This document shows positions 35,936-45,631 of a stretch of DNA of 64,000 bases, in pieces. Made by a program: the position numbers and the translations under genes. Position 1 is the stretch's first letter, and the number at the start of each line of letters is the position of its first letter. Source of the DNA: Neomicrococcus aestuarii (GTDB lineage: Bacteria; Actinomycetota; Actinomycetes; Actinomycetales; Micrococcaceae); the NCBI RefSeq assembly GCF_014201135.1, contig NZ_JACHDR010000001.1:868001-932000 (forward strand), in the 5' to 3' direction. Below the pieces are notes generated by a model. It was not told the DNA's origin. It ran no database searches and worked only from the letters and a program-made list of their open reading frames with translations.

Positions 35936-37171
35936 ATGAGTACTTCCAGAGTGAAAAATGTGCCGGTTTCAAAGCCCCCGATTCCGGCTCAGATCAAAGT
36001 CATCATTGTTGCTGCCTTTGTGATTGCGTTGGGCTTCGGCATCATTGCACCGATCCTCCCCCAGTTCGCTTCCTCTTTCGACGTTGGTCCGGCGGCTGCG
36101 GCAGCGATTGTCAGCATCTTCGCGTTGTTCCGGCTCCTCTTTGCACCGGTCAGCGGCAGGTTGACGGAGCGCTGGGGCGAACCCGCAACCTATGTGGTGG
36201 GCGTGAGCATCGTTGCCATTTCCACCATCTTGTGCGGCTTTGCCGCGAGCTACGGGCACCTGATGGTGTTCCGTGCGTTCGGTGGCATCGGCTCCACCAT
36301 GTTCACGGTTTCCGCCATGGCACTGATCTCGCGTCTTTCTCCCGAGGAAATTCGCGGACGGATCGCTGGCCTGTATTCGGCCACGTTCCTCATCGGAAAC
36401 ATTGCCGGCCCCGTATTGGGCGCCGCTCTGGCTGGCTTCGGATACCGCCTAGCATTCTTCATTTACGGCGGGGCGCTCATCATCGCAGCGGCGACCGTCT
36501 TCGTCTTCCTGCAAGGAGTCGGTAAACGCCGCGTCAAGCGCACGGCAGACACTCGCCCTGTCATGAAACTCGAAGAGGCATGGGCCGTACCTGCCTTCCG
36601 CGCTTCGGTGGTCGCCGGCTTCGCTCACGGGTGGAACAACTTTGGCGTGCGCGTGGCAATCGTCCCGCTCTTCGCCGCAACAGCATTTATCCACGGTGAC
36701 GCGATTGCCGGCTTTGCGCTGGCAATCTTCGCAGCCGGTAATGCCTTGGCCCTTACAGTGTCCGGAAAACTCTCCGACACGTACGGACGCAAGCTCCCCA
36801 TCATGTGGGGACTGAGTGTTGGTGCGCTCGCCATGATTGCCATGGGGTACGTGACCAACGAAGTGGTCTTCATCGTCCTCTGCGCCATCGCAGGTGTGGG
36901 CACCGGAATCATGAATCCGTCCCTCATGGCCTCGGTCGCGGACACCGTCGGAAATGGCCGTAACGGCGGCCGCGTCATGGCCACTTTCCAAATGTCTCAA
37001 GACCTCGGAGCCATCATCGGCCCCGTGCTGGTAGGAGCCATCGCCGAGTATTCAAATTACTCATGGGGCTTCCTGATCACGGGAATCCTGGCTCTGATCG
37101 GCGCCGCCGCGTGGACACCTGTACGCCGAACCACCCTCGCCACGAAGGCTGAAGCACCTTCGAAGGACTAG
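35936..37171 (+). CDS. MFS transporter
   Basis: 411 residues, about 12 membrane helices. The loop 2-3 motif is present as RLFFAPVSGRLTERWGEP (RLLFAP...) and the loop 8-9 counterpart as SGKLSDTYGRKLP, typical of drug-type major facilitators (DHA1-like). Substrate cannot be deduced. TACACT at 35922-35927 lies nine bases before the ATG and no Shine-Dalgarno is seen, so the message may be leaderless or nearly so. Convergent to smc with a 40-bp gap. Confidence 0.9.
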   Translation: MSTSRVKNVPVSKPPIPAQIKVIIVAAFVIALGFGIIAPILPQFASSFDVGPAAAAAIVSIFALFRLLFAPVSGRLTERWGEPATYVVGVSIVAISTILCGFAASYGHLMVFRAFGGIGSTMFTVSAMALISRLSPEEIRGRIAGLYSATFLIGNIAGPVLGAALAGFGYRLAFFIYGGALIIAAATVFVFLQGVGKRRVKRTADTRPVMKLEEAWAVPAFRASVVAGFAHGWNNFGVRVAIVPLFAATAFIHGDAIAGFALAIFAAGNALALTVSGKLSDTYGRKLPIMWGLSVGALAMIAMGYVTNEVVFIVLCAIAGVGTGIMNPSLMASVADTVGNGRNGGRVMATFQMSQDLGAIIGPVLVGAIAEYSNYSWGFLITGILALIGAAAWTPVRRTTLATKAEAPSKD

Positions 37172-37211
37172 GCCACGAAAGACGGCCTGAGAAAGACGAG
37201 GCGGAGAAAGG

Positions 37212-40200
37212 CTACGCGGAGACGTCTTCGTCCCGCGAGAGACGCTGACTCATCACAGCTGAAACGCCGTCGCCACGCATCGACACTCCGTAGAGCGCAT
37301 CGGCAATCTCCATGGTGCGCTTTTGGTGCGTGATGATGATGAGCTGGCTGGACTCGCGCAGTTCTTCAAAGATGGTGATGAGACGGCCTAGGTTCGCGTC
37401 ATCGAGCGCGGCTTCCACTTCATCCATGACGTAGAACGGCGATGGGCGGGCCTTGAAGATGGCCACCAGCAACGCTGCCGCTGTGAGTGAGCGTTCGCCA
37501 CCGGAGAGCAATGACAAGCGCTTGACGTTCTTCCCCGCGGGTCGCGCGTTGACCTCAATTCCGGAGGTCAACACATTGTCCGGATCGGTCAAGGCCAATG
37601 AACCTTCGCCGCCGGGAAAGAGCCGCGCAAAGATGCGCTCGAATTCGCGTGCGGTGTCCGCATACGCTTCGGCGAACACTTCTTCAACGTGCCGATCCAC
37701 GTCGCGAATCATTTCCAGCAGGTCCCGCCGGCTCGCTTGCAGGTCCGCGAGCTGTGTGGAGATGAACTGGTGACGTTCCTCCAACGCGGCGAATTCCTCG
37801 AGGGCCAAGGGGTTGACCTTACCCAGGGACGCTAGGTCCTTCTCGGCGCGCTTGAGCCGGGCTTCCTGTTCCGCCCGAACATAGATGCCGCCGTCAACAG
37901 GCTGATCGGGTCCGTAATTTTCCACGAGGTAGTCGGCACTCATGCTCAACTCTTCGAGAGCTCGCTCGGCCAGACTTTCGGTGCGGGCTCGCCACGTGGC
38001 GATCTCTACTTCGCCGTGGTGCACCACGTTCGCGGCCTCGGCTACCTGGGTGCGGAGTCCGTCAACGGTTTTCTGAACTTGTTGCACGTGAGCCTGCTGT
38101 GCGGCGGCTTGCTGCTCGGCATCCGCGAGCGCTGTCTCGGCTTCGAGCACGGATTCTCGCACGTGAGCGGCGATGAGTTCGGCGGTGGAGGCGACGTCGG
38201 CGGCGCGTTGAGCGCGCTGAATGCGGGCGGCGACGCGGCGTTGTTCTTCGGAGATCGCTATGCGTTCTGCGGATACTCGTCGTTTGGCTGATTCGAGGCG
38301 ACCCGAGAGGTTCTTGACGATCTCCTCATGCCCGCGCAGGGCTAGTCGTGCATCGACTTCGGCGGCCCTTGCATGGGCGGCTGCGGCGGCGAGTTCGTCT
38401 CGCTTGAGCCGCGAGGGTTCTTCTGCTTCCTCGGCGGGTGCGGCTTCAGCTCGGTTGAGCCGATCTTGGAGTTCTCGAAGTTTCTCTTCTTCTTCGGCTC
38501 GGCGCAGCGCGTTGCGCTCTAGGGCGCCCGTTGCACGTTCGGCGTCGGAGATAGAACGGCGGATCGTGGCACCGAGCTGGGCGAGCCGTTCTTCGAGCGC
38601 CAGAATCTCGGCATCGGATTCGTGGAGTGCGGCAAGGGCTTCATCGCGCTGTTCTTGGGCTACGCGGTGGCGTTCGCTCAGGGACGCGAGCGCGAAGGCG
38701 CGCCGTTCGTGCGACGCGGTAACTTCTGCGGATTCCTGACGTGAGGAGTCGATGGCGTTCTTGAGTTCCAGCACACCGTGGCCAGAACCCGCCTGAGATA
38801 GCCCGGTGGCCGCGTAGGCTCGCGTCAGCAGCGCTCCCTGTCGAGTGATGACTCGCGCCTGAGGGTTGGCGGCGATGAAGTCCGCTGCCGCGTCCACGGA
38901 ATCCGCGAGGTACGTATTCTCAAGCAGGATGACGACGACGCCGCTCAGCTCAGGCGGGATGCTGACGTGATCGAGGGCACGGGAAATTCCGTCCGCTTCG
39001 GCCAGTGTCGTAGTTGAGGTTTCGTCTTGCGGAATCAGCCAGAAGGCCGAGGAGTCTTCTGCGAGCGCTCGGCGCACCTGGTTGATCGCTGACGCCGAAT
39101 CCTCTGCGATGAGTGCGCCCGCGGCTGGACCGAGGGCTACTTCTATCGCGAGTTCCCAGCCTGGGCTCACTGAGAGTGCGGCTGCGAGCTGTTGAGCTCC
39201 CTCGTGGTGTTGCGGGGTTTTCGGCAGTGCTCGTTCGAGGCTCTCTTCGAGGGCACCGATGCGTGCAACGAGCGCGGATCGCTTCTTCTCACTGGCTACC
39301 TGCTCGGCACGGAGAGCGGAGAGCTCTTCATCGAGGGAGGCGAATTGTGCCTCGGCCGCCTCATAGGTTTCATCAAGGTTGTTCTCCCCTGATTCCACCG
39401 TGACAGCGCTGTTCTCCAGCAGTTGGAATTCCTGTTCGGCGGTCACGCGGCGTTGGTTATTCTCCGCGAGCTCTGCGGTGAGTCGGTCCTCTTCGTCACA
39501 TATCCCGGCGAGGCGCCCCTCGAGGGCCGCGATGGTTCCGCGAATCTTCGCGAGACCTTCACGGCGATCGGCCTGTGCACGCAAGGCGTTGGTGAGTCGC
39601 TTCTCTTCTTCGGCGGCCAAATGTTCGGCTGCGCCGCGAGCGGCAATGTGCTGCTCTAGGGCTTCTTGCGCTGCCTCGAGCTCGCCTTGTTGCGACTCGA
39701 GCTCGGCACTAAGGCGTTCTACGGCAGCTTCGAGCTGCGGCAGTTCGTCGCGGCGCGGGGACGCCTCTTGAGTGTGGAGTGAATTGGCGCGCTCTTGGCT
39801 GACAGCAACCAGAGCCGCATAGCGCTCAGCGAGTACTTTGAGCGCTTCGTGGGTGGCGCGAGCTGACTTCACGGCGGGGTTAGCGGCTTTGGCGTGTTCT
39901 TGCGCCTTCTGGAGCTCTTCGTGGGCGCTTGCAAGCTGACCTTCGAGGGTGGCGGCCGTAGCGGCGGCGGCTTCGCTGCGTTCCTCAAGATCCATCAGGC
40001 GGTCGATGGCCGTCTCGATGTCATCCGCCATGAGGCGAGCCTTGGCATCACGGACATCGAACTGAACGGTCTGAGCGCGCTTGGCCACTTCTGCTTGGCG
40101 GCCCAGCGGTCCCAGCTGTCGGCGGATTTCCTTGGTGAGGTCCTCCACGCGGTGCAGGTTGGTTTGCATGGCGTCCAGTTTGCGGACGGCTTTTTCACGA

Positions 40201-40751
40201 CGGCGCCGGTGCTTGAGAATGCCAGATGCTTCTTCGATGAAGCCACGGCGCTCTTCAGGGGTGGCGTGGAGGACGCGGTCGAGCTGGCCTTGCCCCACGA
40301 TCACGTGCATCTCACGGCCCAAGCCGGAGTCGGACAGCAGTTCTTGAATATCCAGTAGACGGCAGGGGTTGCCATTGATGGAGTATTCGGAGCCGCCAGT
40401 CCTAAACAGGGTGCGGGAGATCGTCACTTCCGAGTATTCGATCGGTAGCGCGTTATCCGAGTTATCAATGGTCAACGCAACGTGTGCGCGCCCAAGGGGA
40501 GACCGCGCCGTCGTACCGGCAAAAATTACATCTTCCATCTTGCCGCCGCGCAGGGACTTTGCGCCTTGCTCGCCCATCACCCAAGCGAGGGCGTCCACCA
40601 CGTTGGATTTACCGGAACCGTTGGGACCTACGACTGCGGTGACGCCGGGTTCGAATTCAAAGGTCGTCGCCGAAGCGAAGGATTTGAATCCCCTAATCGT
40701 CAGGGTCTTGAGGTGCAATCTTCCGGCTTTCGTCACGGGTGGTATTGGCAT
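37212..40751 (-). CDS. smc: Chromosome segregation protein SMC
   Basis: ATP-driven DNA-entrapping protein that works with ScpA/ScpB in chromosome organisation. 1179 residues: N-terminal head with Walker A GPNGSGKSNVVDALAWVMGE near residue 42, a first coiled coil, a hinge around 520-660 (TPQHHEGAQQLAAALSVSPGWE onward), a second coiled coil, and the C-terminal head with signature LSGGERSLTAAALLVAIF and Walker B FYVMDEVEAALDD. The start is unsure: family alignment favours LHLKTLTIRGFKS at a TTG (40718), while the ATG at 40751 has no ribosome site. Confidence 0.96.
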   Translation of the reverse strand: MPIPPVTKAGRLHLKTLTIRGFKSFASATTFEFEPGVTAVVGPNGSGKSNVVDALAWVMGEQGAKSLRGGKMEDVIFAGTTARSPLGRAHVALTIDNSDNALPIEYSEVTISRTLFRTGGSEYSINGNPCRLLDIQELLSDSGLGREMHVIVGQGQLDRVLHATPEERRGFIEEASGILKHRRRREKAVRKLDAMQTNLHRVEDLTKEIRRQLGPLGRQAEVAKRAQTVQFDVRDAKARLMADDIETAIDRLMDLEERSEAAAATAATLEGQLASAHEELQKAQEHAKAANPAVKSARATHEALKVLAERYAALVAVSQERANSLHTQEASPRRDELPQLEAAVERLSAELESQQGELEAAQEALEQHIAARGAAEHLAAEEEKRLTNALRAQADRREGLAKIRGTIAALEGRLAGICDEEDRLTAELAENNQRRVTAEQEFQLLENSAVTVESGENNLDETYEAAEAQFASLDEELSALRAEQVASEKKRSALVARIGALEESLERALPKTPQHHEGAQQLAAALSVSPGWELAIEVALGPAAGALIAEDSASAINQVRRALAEDSSAFWLIPQDETSTTTLAEADGISRALDHVSIPPELSGVVVILLENTYLADSVDAAADFIAANPQARVITRQGALLTRAYAATGLSQAGSGHGVLELKNAIDSSRQESAEVTASHERRAFALASLSERHRVAQEQRDEALAALHESDAEILALEERLAQLGATIRRSISDAERATGALERNALRRAEEEEKLRELQDRLNRAEAAPAEEAEEPSRLKRDELAAAAAHARAAEVDARLALRGHEEIVKNLSGRLESAKRRVSAERIAISEEQRRVAARIQRAQRAADVASTAELIAAHVRESVLEAETALADAEQQAAAQQAHVQQVQKTVDGLRTQVAEAANVVHHGEVEIATWRARTESLAERALEELSMSADYLVENYGPDQPVDGGIYVRAEQEARLKRAEKDLASLGKVNPLALEEFAALEERHQFISTQLADLQASRRDLLEMIRDVDRHVEEVFAEAYADTAREFERIFARLFPGGEGSLALTDPDNVLTSGIEVNARPAGKNVKRLSLLSGGERSLTAAALLVAIFKARPSPFYVMDEVEAALDDANLGRLITIFEELRESSQLIIITHQKRTMEIADALYGVSMRGDGVSAVMSQRLSRDEDVSA

Positions 40752-40929
40752 TCAAGATACCGCGAACACTGCGGAATACCTCGCAATTCCGTGTGATATC
40801 CAACATCTGGTTCGTCGTTTCGATGCTCTAAGTTCACAGGAAACAGTGCATAGTTAAGAGAGTCGGTGCCCGTAACGAGCATTAGACTAAAGCTCTTGTG
40901 CAAGGTGAAAACGGATTTGAGGCGCTCTG
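40752..40929. promoter_or_regulatory. Divergent promoter region of smc and oleA
   Basis: 178 bp without a gene. The sequence CATTAGACTAAAG near 40885 could be a -10 for the ole genes and GAGG at 40917-40921 is the probable oleA ribosome site. No operator could be recognised. Confidence 0.4.
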
Positions 40930-41955
40930 TTGGTAGGTAATGCGACGTTTCGGCACGACAACGCGGCGATCGTTTCAGTCAGTGCGGTAGAAGCACCGGT
41001 TGTTATGACGTCAGAACAGTTTGACGAGCGGCTCGCCCCCAGCCTGAAACGCCTTCACCTTTCGAAACGGCTCCTCGAGCGCGTTGCCGGTGTGTCCGAG
41101 CGACGCTGGTGGCCCGAGAACGTTGACTTCGAAGAAGGCGCTATCAAGGCGGGCAAGGATGCGATCGCGAAGGCGGGCATCGAGCCGCACCAGATCGGGC
41201 TGATGATTAACACGTCCGTGTCCCGACGCAATCTTGAACCCTCCGTGGCCGTGCGTATTCACCACGGCGTGGGGTTGCCGTCCTCGGCAATCAACTTCGA
41301 TGTTGCCAATGCGTGCTTGGGATTCGTCAACGGAATGACGCTGGCCGCGAACATGATCGACTCCGGACAAATCGACTACGCCCTCATTGTGGCGTCCGAA
41401 GATTCCCGTCCCACCCAAGAGCTCACGTTCTCCCGCCTCAACAGCGAAACCTCCACGCGCGAGGATTACTTGCGAGAATTTGCCACCCTGACGTTGGGTA
41501 GCGGCGCTGCGGCAGCCGTCATTGGACGCCACGATCTCCACCCGGATTCTCACCGCATTGTGGGAGGCGTGTCCCGTGCGGGCACCGAATTCCACGAGCT
41601 GTGCGTCGGTGGACCGGACGGCATGTTTACGGACACCAAGGGACTGCTGGATAACGGCCTCAAGTTGGTCGTCGACGCGTGGACCGAAGCCCAAGAGTCC
41701 GGCTGGAACTGGCGGGACATGGACCGTTACGTCACCCACCAGGTCTCAAATTCCTACACCAACGCCATCATCAAGGCCGTTGACTTGGTGCGCAACCGCG
41801 TGCCCATCACGTTTCCGAAGTGGGGCAACGTGGGCCCGGCTTCCCTACCAATGACCTTGGCTCAAGAGTCTGCGACGCTCAAGAAGGGAGATCGCGTGCT
41901 CTGCATGGGGGTAGGTTCCGGCCTGAACACCACCATGATGGAGCTCGCGTGGTAG
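40930..41955 (+). CDS. oleA: OleA: head-to-head condensing enzyme for olefin synthesis
   Basis: Thiolase-fold enzyme that joins two fatty acyl-CoAs to a 2-alkyl-3-ketoacid. 341 residues from a TTG; start VGNATFRHDNAAI is typical of actinobacterial OleA. Cys129 in NACLGFVNG, His270 in THQVSNS and Asn300 in WGNVGPAS form the condensing triad, and Glu103 in RNLEPSVA matches the glutamate that activates the second substrate in Xanthomonas OleA. The TTG is supported by GAGG eight bases upstream. oleBC overlaps the end by seven bases. Confidence 0.95.
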   Translation: MVGNATFRHDNAAIVSVSAVEAPVVMTSEQFDERLAPSLKRLHLSKRLLERVAGVSERRWWPENVDFEEGAIKAGKDAIAKAGIEPHQIGLMINTSVSRRNLEPSVAVRIHHGVGLPSSAINFDVANACLGFVNGMTLAANMIDSGQIDYALIVASEDSRPTQELTFSRLNSETSTREDYLREFATLTLGSGAAAAVIGRHDLHPDSHRIVGGVSRAGTEFHELCVGGPDGMFTDTKGLLDNGLKLVVDAWTEAQESGWNWRDMDRYVTHQVSNSYTNAIIKAVDLVRNRVPITFPKWGNVGPASLPMTLAQESATLKKGDRVLCMGVGSGLNTTMMELAW

Positions 41956-44639
41956 CCCCGAACGTTTCGCAGCCCAGCGCCGCACTTCCAGGTGCCTCGC
42001 TTCCCGGCGTAGATCCTTCGTGGGATCGGTACGTCGAGGTCCTCTCCACCTCATCCGTGGATCCCGCAGGGTCCACCTACCGGTGGCATGTCCTGGATAC
42101 GCACGCGAACCGTGCGCTGGATCAGGTTGAGGCAACGCTGTTGTGCGTCCACGGAAACCCCACGTGGTCCTACCTCTACCGATCCGTCCTGAAGGTAGCC
42201 CAAGAGCGCTTCCCGAACTGGCGCGTGATCGCCGTGGACCAGCTGGATATGGGTTTCTCCGATGACACCGGGCAATCCCGAACCTTGCCGGATCGCATCA
42301 ACGACCTCGGCGACCTGACTCGGACGCTGGGTCTTGACGAGTCCCCCGTCATCACTGTGGGACACGATTGGGGCGGCATCATCTCCCTCGGGTGGGCGCT
42401 TGGCCACCAACCGCAACTGCGCGGCGTCGCACTCCTGAACACCGCCGTGCATCCCGCAGGCTTTACGCTGCCTCCCGCCCTGCAGCTCGCGTTGCACCCC
42501 GCCGTGCACCGCTGGGGAACGCAAGACACCTCGGCGTTTATCGACGTCACCATGGCGCTGGCTCAACCCAAGCTCTCCCCCGAAATTCGGGCCGCCTACA
42601 AGGCACCCTACGGAAGCCGCGAGCGTCGTCGTGCTGTCCGCCAATTCGTTGCAGACATCCCCGCAACCCCAGCACACCCCTCCCACGCCACGCTGATCGA
42701 GGTGGCCGAGGGCTTGCGATCCCTGAGCGTTCCAACGTTCTTCCAGTGGGGCCCCAAGGACCCGGTGTTCTCTGACCGGTACCTCAACGATCTGATCGAG
42801 CGCATGCCGCACGCCCGAGTGCACCGCTACGAAGGCGCCAGCCACTTGCTTCCCGAAGACCGGGACATCGCCACGCCGCTCTTGGAATGGGCTGACCAGT
42901 TTCCTCGCACCTCAACATCAGCCGACGTTGCATCGCCGCAGCCCGCGTCTAGCGAACCGTTGCGCTTCCTCTCCGCCGAGCTCGAAGCCCGCCGCGAAGA
43001 CACCACGGTGGCGTCCGCCGATATCCTCCCAGACGGCACCGTCAAGAAGGCCAGCTGGGCCGAACTTTCTTCCCGCGTGGAGCGCCTCGCCGCCGGGCTC
43101 TCCACCCTGGGCGCCGGCCCCGGCTCGCGCGTGAGCTTGCTAGTTCCTCCTAGCACCGATCTCACCTCCGTGGTCTACGCGTGCTTGAAGATCGGCGCCG
43201 TCATTGTGGTGGCCGACGCTGGTCTAGGAACCAAGGGCCTGAGTCGGGCCATCAATGGTGCACAACCGCAATTCTTGATTGGCATTGAACGCGCCCTGGT
43301 CGGCGCGAAGGTGTACAACTGGCCGGGACGCAAAATTGCGGCGCTCCCCTTCAGTGAATCCGTCGCCGGCTCCGCCAAGCGAAAACTCCTGAATGTTGAG
43401 AGCGATCTCACCGAGTTGGAACAGCGCGGCCACGATGCGCTGGCTAACGGCTGGACCGCGCCGGCGCTGGATCCTGACGCTGACGCCGCCGTCCTCTTTA
43501 CGTCCGGTTCCACAGGACCAGCGAAGGGTGTGGTGTACACGCACCGTCAGCTCGCGGCCCTGCGGGATACCATCCAGAACACATACAACTTGCGCGCCGG
43601 CACGGGCTTGGTGGCTGGCTTCGCGCCGTTCGCACTGCTGGGACCGGCTTTGGGTGCGGTCTCGGTGACCCCGGATATGGATGTCACGGCTCCGCGCACT
43701 CTCACCGCCCGCGCTTTGGTGGACGCCGTAGAGGCGATCGACGCGACGGCTGTCTTCTGCTCCCCCGCAGCACTTGAGAACGTGGTGGCAACCGCCGACA
43801 ACGTCTCCTTACCGAAGGTCTCGCTGGTCTTGTCCGCTGGCGCCCCCATCCCCGTGCCGTTGTTGGAGAAGGTGCAAACCATCTTCCCGAACGCCACCTT
43901 GCACACGCCTTACGGCATGACGGAAGCTCTTCCCATCGCCGATGTCAGCCTGCCGACCTTGAGCGAGGCGCAGTCCTCGGGCACCGAATCTAACGGTGTG
44001 TGCGTGGGTCAAGCTGTCTCCGGCGCCACGCTGAAGATTTTGCCGTTCGGCACGCCCGAAGATGAGGTCACCGAATCCGCGTTGACCCAGGATGCCTTCG
44101 TGAGCGGCGAAGTAGTGGTGCGCGCGCCGCACGTCAAGGAACGCTACGATCGCCTCGCGCTCACGCAAGCACACAGCGCGCTCATCCCCGGTTGGCACCG
44201 CACCGGCGATGTTGGACATTACGACGACGCAGCGCGGCTCTGGATTGAGGGTCGGCTCCAGCACGTGCTCACTACCCCGGAGGGGCCGGTCACGCCGGTG
44301 GCTTACGAACTTGCCGCCGAGACTGTGCCAGAGGTGGCGCGCGCCGCGGCAGTTGGCGTAGGACCGGCGGGTACGCAGCAGCTCGTGGTGGCGGTAGAAG
44401 TCGACGGAATCAAGGACGGGCTGGCGCCCTCCGGGCTTGCCGACCGCGTACGGGCAGCTATTCAGGCTGCCGTTCCAGATGCAGTACCCGTTGCCGCCGT
44501 TCTCACCACGCGTATCCCCACGGATATCCGCCACAACTCTAAAGTCGACCGTGCCGCCGTTGCACGATGGGCCGAAGCAGCACTAGCGGGTGGACGTTTG
44601 CCCGCGCGTTTGCCACGCGCCGGAGGGGTTCGCTCGTGA
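41949..44639 (+). CDS. oleBC: OleBC fusion: beta-lactone decarboxylase plus beta-lactone synthetase
   Basis: 896 residues from a GTG inside the end of oleA, preceded by GGAG. Residues about 20-315 are the OleB part, an alpha/beta hydrolase of haloalkane-dehalogenase type with HGNPTW (68-73), nucleophile Asp140 in VGHDWGG and a late EGASHLL histidine; it decarboxylates the beta-lactone to a cis-olefin. After a Ser/Pro-rich linker, residues about 340-890 are OleC, an adenylate-forming enzyme with LFTSGSTGPAKG near 515 and YGMTEALP; it closes the beta-hydroxy acid to a beta-lactone. The fusion is known in Micrococcus and other actinobacteria. Confidence 0.95.
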   Translation: MVAPNVSQPSAALPGASLPGVDPSWDRYVEVLSTSSVDPAGSTYRWHVLDTHANRALDQVEATLLCVHGNPTWSYLYRSVLKVAQERFPNWRVIAVDQLDMGFSDDTGQSRTLPDRINDLGDLTRTLGLDESPVITVGHDWGGIISLGWALGHQPQLRGVALLNTAVHPAGFTLPPALQLALHPAVHRWGTQDTSAFIDVTMALAQPKLSPEIRAAYKAPYGSRERRRAVRQFVADIPATPAHPSHATLIEVAEGLRSLSVPTFFQWGPKDPVFSDRYLNDLIERMPHARVHRYEGASHLLPEDRDIATPLLEWADQFPRTSTSADVASPQPASSEPLRFLSAELEARREDTTVASADILPDGTVKKASWAELSSRVERLAAGLSTLGAGPGSRVSLLVPPSTDLTSVVYACLKIGAVIVVADAGLGTKGLSRAINGAQPQFLIGIERALVGAKVYNWPGRKIAALPFSESVAGSAKRKLLNVESDLTELEQRGHDALANGWTAPALDPDADAAVLFTSGSTGPAKGVVYTHRQLAALRDTIQNTYNLRAGTGLVAGFAPFALLGPALGAVSVTPDMDVTAPRTLTARALVDAVEAIDATAVFCSPAALENVVATADNVSLPKVSLVLSAGAPIPVPLLEKVQTIFPNATLHTPYGMTEALPIADVSLPTLSEAQSSGTESNGVCVGQAVSGATLKILPFGTPEDEVTESALTQDAFVSGEVVVRAPHVKERYDRLALTQAHSALIPGWHRTGDVGHYDDAARLWIEGRLQHVLTTPEGPVTPVAYELAAETVPEVARAAAVGVGPAGTQQLVVAVEVDGIKDGLAPSGLADRVRAAIQAAVPDAVPVAAVLTTRIPTDIRHNSKVDRAAVARWAEAALAGGRLPARLPRAGGVRS

Positions 44640-45622
44640 AGATTCTCGTCACTGGCGCCAGTGGAATGCTCGGCGCGGCCGTTGCTCATCTCTTGATGGG
44701 GCGTGGGCATGAGGTTACGAGCTTTCAGCGCGGACTGACGAAATCCACCTCAGCGCAGGTGCCGACCAAGCGTGGCTCGGTCGGGGACGCTGCGGCCGTC
44801 TCGGCGGCTATCGCGGGCCACGACGCTGTCGTGCATCTTGCCGCCAAAGTGTCCTTCACGGGTGAGTGGGACGAATTCGTCCAAACCAACATTGAGGGAA
44901 CCCGGAATGTGATCGCCGCCTGCCGCGAGCACGGCGTGCGGGACCTTGTGTTTGTCTCCTCGCCGTCCGTGGCCCACTTAGGAACATCCATCGCTGGCGT
45001 CGGCGCCGATCCGGCGGATCCGGTGCACGCGCGCGGCTTTTACGCCCGCTCTAAAGCGCAGGCCGAAATCGAGGCGCTGGCCGCTGATGGCGGCGAGCTT
45101 CGTGTGTGCGCGCTACGGCCGCACATCGTCTGGGGTCCAGGAGACACGCAGCTCGTGGAGCGTGTCATGGATCGCGCCGCTGCCGGCCGACTCCCGCTGC
45201 TCGATGGCGGACGCGCCCTGATCGATACCACGTACGTTGATAACGCCGCCGAGGCCGTCGTGCGCGGTCTTGAACGCATGGACGTGGTTCACGGGCGCGC
45301 GCTCGTGATCACCAACGGTGAGCCGAGGCCGGTCTCTGAAATGATCGCCGGAATTTGTGCGGCGGCCGGCATTGAGCCACCACGGACGGATCTTCCCGGA
45401 AGACTCGCACGGCTCGCTGGCCGCGGCGTGGAGAAGGCTTGGCTCGCCGGACTGAAGCGCGGTTGGGTTCAGGATGAGCCACCGATGACGGAGTTCCTTG
45501 CCGAGCAACTTTCCACCTCCCACTGGTTCGACCAGCGCGAAACCCAGCGGTTGCTCGAGTGGACCCCCAGCGTGAGCATCGATGAAGGCTTCGAGCGCCT
45601 CGCGGCTCATTACCGCCGCTAA
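44636..45622 (+). CDS. oleD: OleD: NADPH-dependent 2-alkyl-3-ketoacid reductase
   Basis: 328 residues from a GTG that overlaps the oleBC stop (GTGA), with GGAGGGG ten bases upstream. Extended short-chain dehydrogenase fold: GASGMLG at 7-13, catalytic Tyr136 and Lys140 in YARSK, and Ser108/109 in VSSPS. It reduces the OleA product to the beta-hydroxy acid used by OleC. The upstream part of the open frame (44567 on) is inside oleBC and is not counted. Confidence 0.94.
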   Translation: MKILVTGASGMLGAAVAHLLMGRGHEVTSFQRGLTKSTSAQVPTKRGSVGDAAAVSAAIAGHDAVVHLAAKVSFTGEWDEFVQTNIEGTRNVIAACREHGVRDLVFVSSPSVAHLGTSIAGVGADPADPVHARGFYARSKAQAEIEALAADGGELRVCALRPHIVWGPGDTQLVERVMDRAAAGRLPLLDGGRALIDTTYVDNAAEAVVRGLERMDVVHGRALVITNGEPRPVSEMIAGICAAAGIEPPRTDLPGRLARLAGRGVEKAWLAGLKRGWVQDEPPMTEFLAEQLSTSHWFDQRETQRLLEWTPSVSIDEGFERLAAHYRR

Positions 45623-45631
45623 GCTGGACGG